Below the pieces are notes generated by a model. The model was not told the DNA's origin, did not search any database, and worked only from the letters and a program-made list of their open reading frames with translations. DNA of 64,000 bases. It comes from Piper betle (lineage: Eukaryota > Streptophyta > Magnoliopsida > Piperales > Piperaceae). Position numbers and translations under genes: made by a program. How positions within the stretch are numbered: position 1 is the stretch's first letter; each line of letters begins with the position of its first letter. Location of the stretch: NCBI GenBank assembly GCA_033002965.1, contig JAURVB010006392.1, positions 1-64,000 on the forward strand, in the 5' to 3' direction. This document shows positions 58,882-64,000 of this stretch, in pieces.

Positions 58882-61800
58882 GGAAAGCACTATGCTGAGC
58901 TGCATGCATTTGCAGCACATGCAGAGCAGCGCACCACAACTGCTGGATCAAATCGATCCAGAGGCTGATGTTATTTACCCCCACCCCCACACGGCTTTCC
59001 CGATCACCCCACCACGCGCGGATTTCCCACCCCTCCCCTGACGTCTTTAAAAGCACCTCCCCACCCCGCCACTGGACACACCCAGCCCACCACCCCCGAC
59101 CCCCACCGCAGCCTCCCCCTTGCCACAAGCCGGTGCTCACCTGCTGCAGCCACCCCCAGACGCCCCCTGCCACACCGCCCCAGCCCTCCCGTGCCGAACT
59201 CGCCGCACCAAGCATTAGGCAAGAGTTAAGAATGTTTATTATGACTATTTTAGTTGATTAGATTCTTAGTTTTTATAAATTTTGTATTTTTTAAGAATGG
59301 ACAATTTTGAAGATAAAGGAAATGCCGAAGAAAAATTGGGCTAACATATTACAACATTTTATCGTATTGTAGAAGATGAGGTCAAACCAAAGGTTGGAAT
59401 GCAATTTAATAGTTTGCATGATGCGCTCAACTTCTACAATAGTTATTCAAAAATGGCTAGATTTGGTGTACGTAAACATAGTACAAATTATCATAGGAGA
59501 ACAAAAGAGTTATGTTCTCAAGTGTTTATGTGTTCTGAAGAAGGACATTCAAAAGAAAATGAATGTAAAATACAGATTGGATATAAAGATGAAAATAATA
59601 ATGATGGTATGAGTATGAACAAACGAAGAGAGAAATAGCCCAGAAAGGAAAAAAATGAATTTATACTATCATTAGAGAAGATTGTCAAGCACGCATTAGG
59701 GTAACTAAAAATAAAGAGGGCAGATGGAAGGTCATGCATTCTGAAGAAGGACATAGTCATGCACTCCATACATTATCAAAACTCATTTTTTCAAGTCACA
59801 TAGGCATGTTACAAATGTGCACCGAAGTTTGATAACACATTTGCAGAGGCTAACCTAAAAACTTCTCAACTACTGTCTGTGCTAGAAATTGAAGCAGGTG
59901 AGGCTGAAAATATTTGTTGTACAGAGATAGATATTAGAAATGCCCAGACAAAAAATAAAGAACAGATAAAGGAAATTGATGCCCAATTATTGATGGAACA
60001 TTTCAAAGAAATGAAAGAGATGAATGACTCATTTTTTATTGCTATGAAGTTGATGATGATGGTAGATTGAAGCATTGTTTTTGGGCAGATAGAATTGCAA
60101 GAAAAAATTATCAGCTTTTCTTATATGTGATGATTTTTTATACAACATATAATACAAATAAATATGCACTTATTTTTGCACCATTAACCGGAATAAACTA
60201 TCACAGGAAAACTATGACAGTTGGATGTGATTTTTTGTGTAATGAGAAGACTGAGTCTTTTATGTGGCTTTGTGAAACAATTTTTAAATGCATGGATGGA
60301 AAGCATCCCTAGGCAATTATTACTTATCAAGATCCTGCAATGGATAAAGCAATTAAACTGATATTTCCTTCAACATATCATCATCTTTGCATTTGGTATA
60401 TCCTTAAGAAGGAAACTGAAAAATTAGGTGCAATTGCTCACAAAAGAGAGTTTTATGAGCCATTTCATAGTTTAATTTATGGTGCAAAGAATAAAGAAGA
60501 ATTTGAATCTCAATGGTGTGAAATAATGAAAGACAATTGCTTAGAGGAAAATGAGTGGTTAAAATCCATATATGTCATTCGTCAAGCGTGGGTGCCTGTG
60601 TATGGTAAAGGTATATTTTTGGTTGGTATAAGAAGTTTGCAACGAAGTGAATCTCAAAACTCATTTTATTCAAGTTATATCAACAAAAAAATAGCCTTAT
60701 TGAGTTTATACATAGATTTGAGTGAGCTATCAAAAGATAGAGATTGAATGAGGCAAAAGATATGAGAACTCATATAAAAAACCCAAATTGGTCACTTCAT
60801 TCAAAATGGAATGTAAGATGGCAAAGGTTTATACTCAAAAAATTTTATAAGTTTCAAGAACTACAATACAGTTTGGTTTGTTGCTCATCTCATAAGAAAT
60901 TAGATGGGGAGGATGTTGAACAGTATGAGGTAACATGCTGTACAAATAATAAAGAGTTGGTTGCACACGTAACTCATAGGAGTTAACAGTAGATGCACAT
61001 GTAGTTGTAAAGTGAACGTATTCCATATAGGCATTTACTGTATGTACTGAGATTGAATGAGGATGATATTTTTCGTCAACTCTATGTTGTGAAGAGATGG
61101 ACAATTGAAATAGCAAAAGAAGTTGTTTTTGATGATGATGAAGTGGAACTTCATGGTGATTGTAATAAAACTTTATTCTCTAATTGGGGAGAATTGCATT
61201 GTATATTAAATCGATAGTCCAAAAGGCATATTCATCATCTGAGAAATTTGAACTCGCCAAGCAAAAACTTTTGGAGATAGAAAAATTGGTAGAAGATGTG
61301 GTAGATGATCCACATCATGGGAATACAAGTACATCCACCGGCACAATCAAAGACAAAAGAAGTGGTAAAAGGTGAAAGAGTAGTAAAAAACTTGCAATGG
61401 AACATATGGTTAAAGATAGACTATGTCATGGTTGCAACAAACGGGGAGTTGGGCATGATAAGTGCACTTGCCCTGCAATTGTAGCACATCGGTAATGTTG
61501 CCTAACACAAACCTTGTTTTGATCTTTGTTATATATAATTTATGTGATTATTTTCCATCTTTTATTTTTAAATATATAGGCAAAAAAATGTTACATTTGA
61601 AAGTGGAGTCGTGGAGTCTATTCAGGGGCATCGGTGCAGTGATGGCGAATCTCAAAGTAGTGATGGAGAATGACTATGATAGCTACGAATCTAGAAGGGC
61701 TATATAATCTTACTGATTTGTAAATTGTGTCCAAGATTTGTAATTGGCTTTAATCAAACTTGACAGATTTGTAACTTGTAAGTTATTCAAGGGCATGATC

Positions 61801-62393
61801 TTTTATGGTTTGTACTTGTATTCATCGTGTGGAAGAAAATTAAATGAGATGGCTCTCATGTGTTTTGGCTCTCATGTGTTTCCGAATTTATCAACATAAT
61901 TTAAATGTTATCAAAATATATAAGAGCATGCTATTTTTTTATTATATAGTTGATCACAAAATTAATTTTAAAACCATTTACCGAGGTAGGACGCATTATT
62001 TATTAATTATGGGTCAAGACTGAGTCAAGTTTTTACTTACTCGAGACGGGACCAAATCAATTTTTTATTGACTCGAGTCGGGACCGGCGGCGTTGGCAGT
62101 GGATGGTGGTGGCAGGGGTCAGCGGCTAGGGCCATGCCCGCCCCCTAGTCTCCCGCGCCATGACAAGGGTGGGCCGCGACGGCCGAAGGTGTGCGCGAGG
62201 GTGGGGGGACCACATTGTGGGGGGGAGCCACGGCAACGGGAGGTGCCTGGGGGGCTGCGGCAGGGGCGGGGCGGGCGGGGGGACGCCGTGGCGGCGAGAG
62301 GGAGCCGACGAGGGGAGGGCGGCAGAGGAATAAACGAGTGCCACTGGATTTAATCCAGTGGCTCTCGTGTGGTATGCAGTGCACCACAGTTAA
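58882..62393 (+). mobile_element. Decayed FAR1-type Mutator-like element (MULE), boundaries tentative
   Basis: A FAR1/Jittery-like transposase remnant lies between two arms of opposite base skew: C-rich at 58977-59215, G-rich at 62090-62330. Each arm has a palindrome at its outer part: 58943-58961 (CTGGATC..GATCCAG) and 62340-62362 (GCCACTGGATT..AATCCAGTGGC). These align as diverged inverted repeats over roughly 30-70 bp. (T/A)AAGGAATA at 58873-58881 and 62394-62402 is an 8-of-9 match, the length expected of a MULE target duplication. The inverted-arm similarity is weak, so the exact ends are uncertain. Confidence 0.6.
59295..61710 (+). pseudogene. FAR1/Jittery-like MULE transposase, inactivated
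   Basis: Reading in order: FAR1-type DNA-binding domain (VGMQFNSLHDALNFYNSYSK, then FGVRKHS; about 59370-59638), its second half (CQARIRVTKNKEGRWKV, EEGHSHAL; about 59685-59770), MULE transposase core (FWADRIARKNYQ, TNKYALIFAPLTGINYHRKT, CDFLCNEKTESFMWL, YHHLCIWYI; 60060-60750), SWIM-like finger (RCTCSC..., IPYRHLLYVLRLN; about 60985-61060) and a C-terminal CCHC-like knuckle (CHGCNKRGVGHDKC; about 61423-61464). At least four stops or frameshifts break it, for example TAG at 60310-60312. The Asp expected in the FDTTY block is Tyr (60139-60141), and the Asp of ITDQD is Tyr (60325-60327). FAR1-family proteins also serve as host transcription factors, but the damage and flanking arms point to a dead transposase. 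Confidence 0.85.
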
Positions 62394-62398
62394 AAAGG

Positions 62399-62423
62399 AA
62401 TATATATATATATATATATATAT
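62399..62423. repeat. TA microsatellite
   Basis: Run of TA units directly next to the proposed right MULE boundary. Confidence 0.85.
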
Positions 62424-63821
62424 CATATATCACACACACGAGCCTTTAGTGCCCGCATAGATATTTTTCCGACGTCATATCTACTATCTTATAGTGTGTG
62501 CACTCTTAGTAGATAAGATGATGCACAACCCACAATTTATTTTACACATAATCTCACATTTTACAAATAAACACTCAATAAATAATAATATAGCTATGTT
62601 GATTTGATAATTTAGAGATACACTCGATTTTAAAGATAAATTTTAATTTAGTAAGAAGATAGATTATAATAATATAATATTTTTTATTATGTTCTATGTA
62701 TCGAATTTCTTATTTGTTATCGTAGCACAAAATTTAATTTTCATTTTATAAATTAATAAATTTGGTAAAATATCACACTATGTGTAGACAATATTTGCTA
62801 GATAACCCTCATTAAATAATATTATTGATTATAATAATTTAACATCTTAGAGTGACTCTAATTTTAAAGATATATTATAATAATTAATTTTTGTATTTTA
62901 TTATATTTTGATTGGTTGAATTTATTTTTATTAAGGACTGACTTTTATTTTTTTATTAATAAAAAAATAAGAGTAGATAAAGAGTACATATCCAATATTA
63001 TATGACGTGCGCGCCGTTGGGCCGTAGCCACAGCTGTTGATCAAACTGGATGGGGACCCATCATTTACACTGGGCCCCACCAGCACCCAAAGGATGAAGG
63101 GTCACCTCTGCTTTGAAAGGAACGAAAGCAAAGGAGGAAATGGGAATGGGGACAAGCCCCAGCCCACATTCCATAGCCGAAAAGCCTTTGTCACATCTCT
63201 CACGCAAGAGAAGAGAAAACAGAAGAGTGAACGTTCGACGGGTCCAATGCCAAAATGCCAACCCCTTTGACGCAAGGTTTCGTCGCCGCCGTATCGCCCG
63301 TTTAAGTAAAAGTAAGCTCCCCTGCACGGTTGGTAGATAACAAGCGGGAGTGTAAGATTTTAAAATCACCAATAATTAAGTATATAAATTAAGAAATTGG
63401 TAGCAAGGAATAACAAAAAAATTAATGCAAAAAACCGGAATTAGTGGGTAAACAACCCCGAAGAAAAAATGGCTCAATAGTAATCGCTCCATAAAAGAGT
63501 TGAAACTTGATTAGTCAAGAGTTTTCTTTTACATATATCTGATTAGTCAAGGGTTTTATTTGAAACTTGATAGTGAGAAGCATGGGAAGACCTATTGTTT
63601 TTTTGTAAGACCTACGCGGTTTTTGACGGTTTCTTCGTTTATTTATATTAATTTTTGTCCTTTTCTCATGTTCCTCCAAATCCAATCTCTACATACACAA
63701 TTTATTCTACGCATTAATTTTAATTTTATAGATGTTTTTTAATATTAAAATAGATTATAATAATTTAATATCTCAAATATAAATTTAAGATCTTAGTTGT
63801 AATCAAACTCCAATAACAAGT

Positions 63822-63863
<42 letters not shown>

Positions 63864-64000
63864 CAATGATAGGATGTGAACCTTTTTTAAATGTTAACTT
63901 TGTGAATTTGCATGAAGGTAAATAATTTTTCATTTAACAGTTTATATTGAGAAATTATAGGTGGTAGTCATAGGTAGTTCCATCAATTAATCAATGTGAA
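62424..64000. other. AT-rich sequence; one GC-richer block at about 63000-63340
   Basis: The block at 63000-63340 carries TGGGCC twice and GGGCCCCACC, phrases common in plant promoters and leaders, and it is not seen elsewhere in the window. Frames through it (77 and 75 codons plus, 103 codons minus) show no family signature. It could be the upstream edge of a gene or low-copy DNA; there is no direct evidence for transcription. Confidence 0.25.
63827..63861. repeat. TA microsatellite
   Basis: About 17 uninterrupted TA units. Confidence 0.95.

Noticed and set aside
58844..59261. Gly/Trp-rich minus frame and Pro-rich plus frame
   Set aside because: Low-complexity C-rich arm of the MULE; frames on both strands without domain.
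59295..61710. Functional host FAR1/FHY3-like transcription factor gene
   Set aside because: Several stops and frameshifts, altered key residues, no introns explaining them, and MULE-like flanks.
62093..62460. Gly/Arg-rich frames
   Set aside because: G-rich arm of the MULE; same argument as for the other arm.

Overview
The window is plant nuclear DNA made almost entirely of transposable elements. The evidence is Ty3/gypsy and Ty1/copia polyproteins of plant lineages, primer-binding sites matching initiator-Met tRNA, a FAR1-related Mutator-like transposase, CACTA-type ends, and several TRIM-like miniature LTR elements. A flowering plant is most likely; nothing seen fixes the family. I found no convincing host gene, tRNA, rRNA or CRISPR array. 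Apart from one long retrotransposon frame, the open frames are short and are TE remnants or chance frames in repeats.

Layout. 1-989 is the 3' part of a large LTR, family L. 2118-2655 is a TRIM-like element, family T1. 4214 to about 5900 is a decayed, inverted L-type LTR. About 7110-8538 is a broken Athila-type gag/protease/pol, and its reading resumes at 16717-16890 because a young chromovirus of the Tekay/Del type sits inside it (8539-16711, target duplication TATAT). That chromovirus has two near-identical LTRs of about 1.65 kb, a PBS, one 1504-codon gag-pol-chromodomain frame and a polypurine tract. 17250-17465 is a reduced second-type TRIM, family T2. 20845-21760 is a tandem T1 element with three LTRs and two internal regions. 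21968-24189 is a solo L LTR. 24397-28035 is an inverted L LTR carrying another T1 element (24602-25138, target duplication CTTCG). 28050-29440 is an inverted, broken chromovirus pol.

29500-32015 holds CACTA-like ends and a 20-bp minisatellite. 34594-35931 is a non-autonomous CACTA-like element. 36273-36440 is a perfect 84-bp tandem duplication, followed directly by a four-LTR T2 complex (36465-37519, target duplication AGTAG). 40676-43443 is an inverted solo L LTR. 44649 to about 56550 is one old, inverted SIRE-type copia element. It has been opened twice: by a solo L LTR (48064-50975, target duplication CCAAT, splitting reverse transcriptase) and by a 2.48-kb inverted-repeat composite (52549-55028) between gag and protease. 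58186-58881 is a gypsy integrase remnant abutting a decayed FAR1-type MULE (about 58882-62393). The rest is AT-rich DNA with no recognisable content.

The elements form a layered insertion record. The Athila and copia elements are old and full of stops and frameshifts. The L solo LTRs and T1/T2 elements came later. The Tekay element is youngest: its LTRs differ by only a few substitutions by eye. It and T1 share a 16-base hairpin motif just before the polypurine tract, so T1 may be a non-autonomous parasite of chromovirus machinery.
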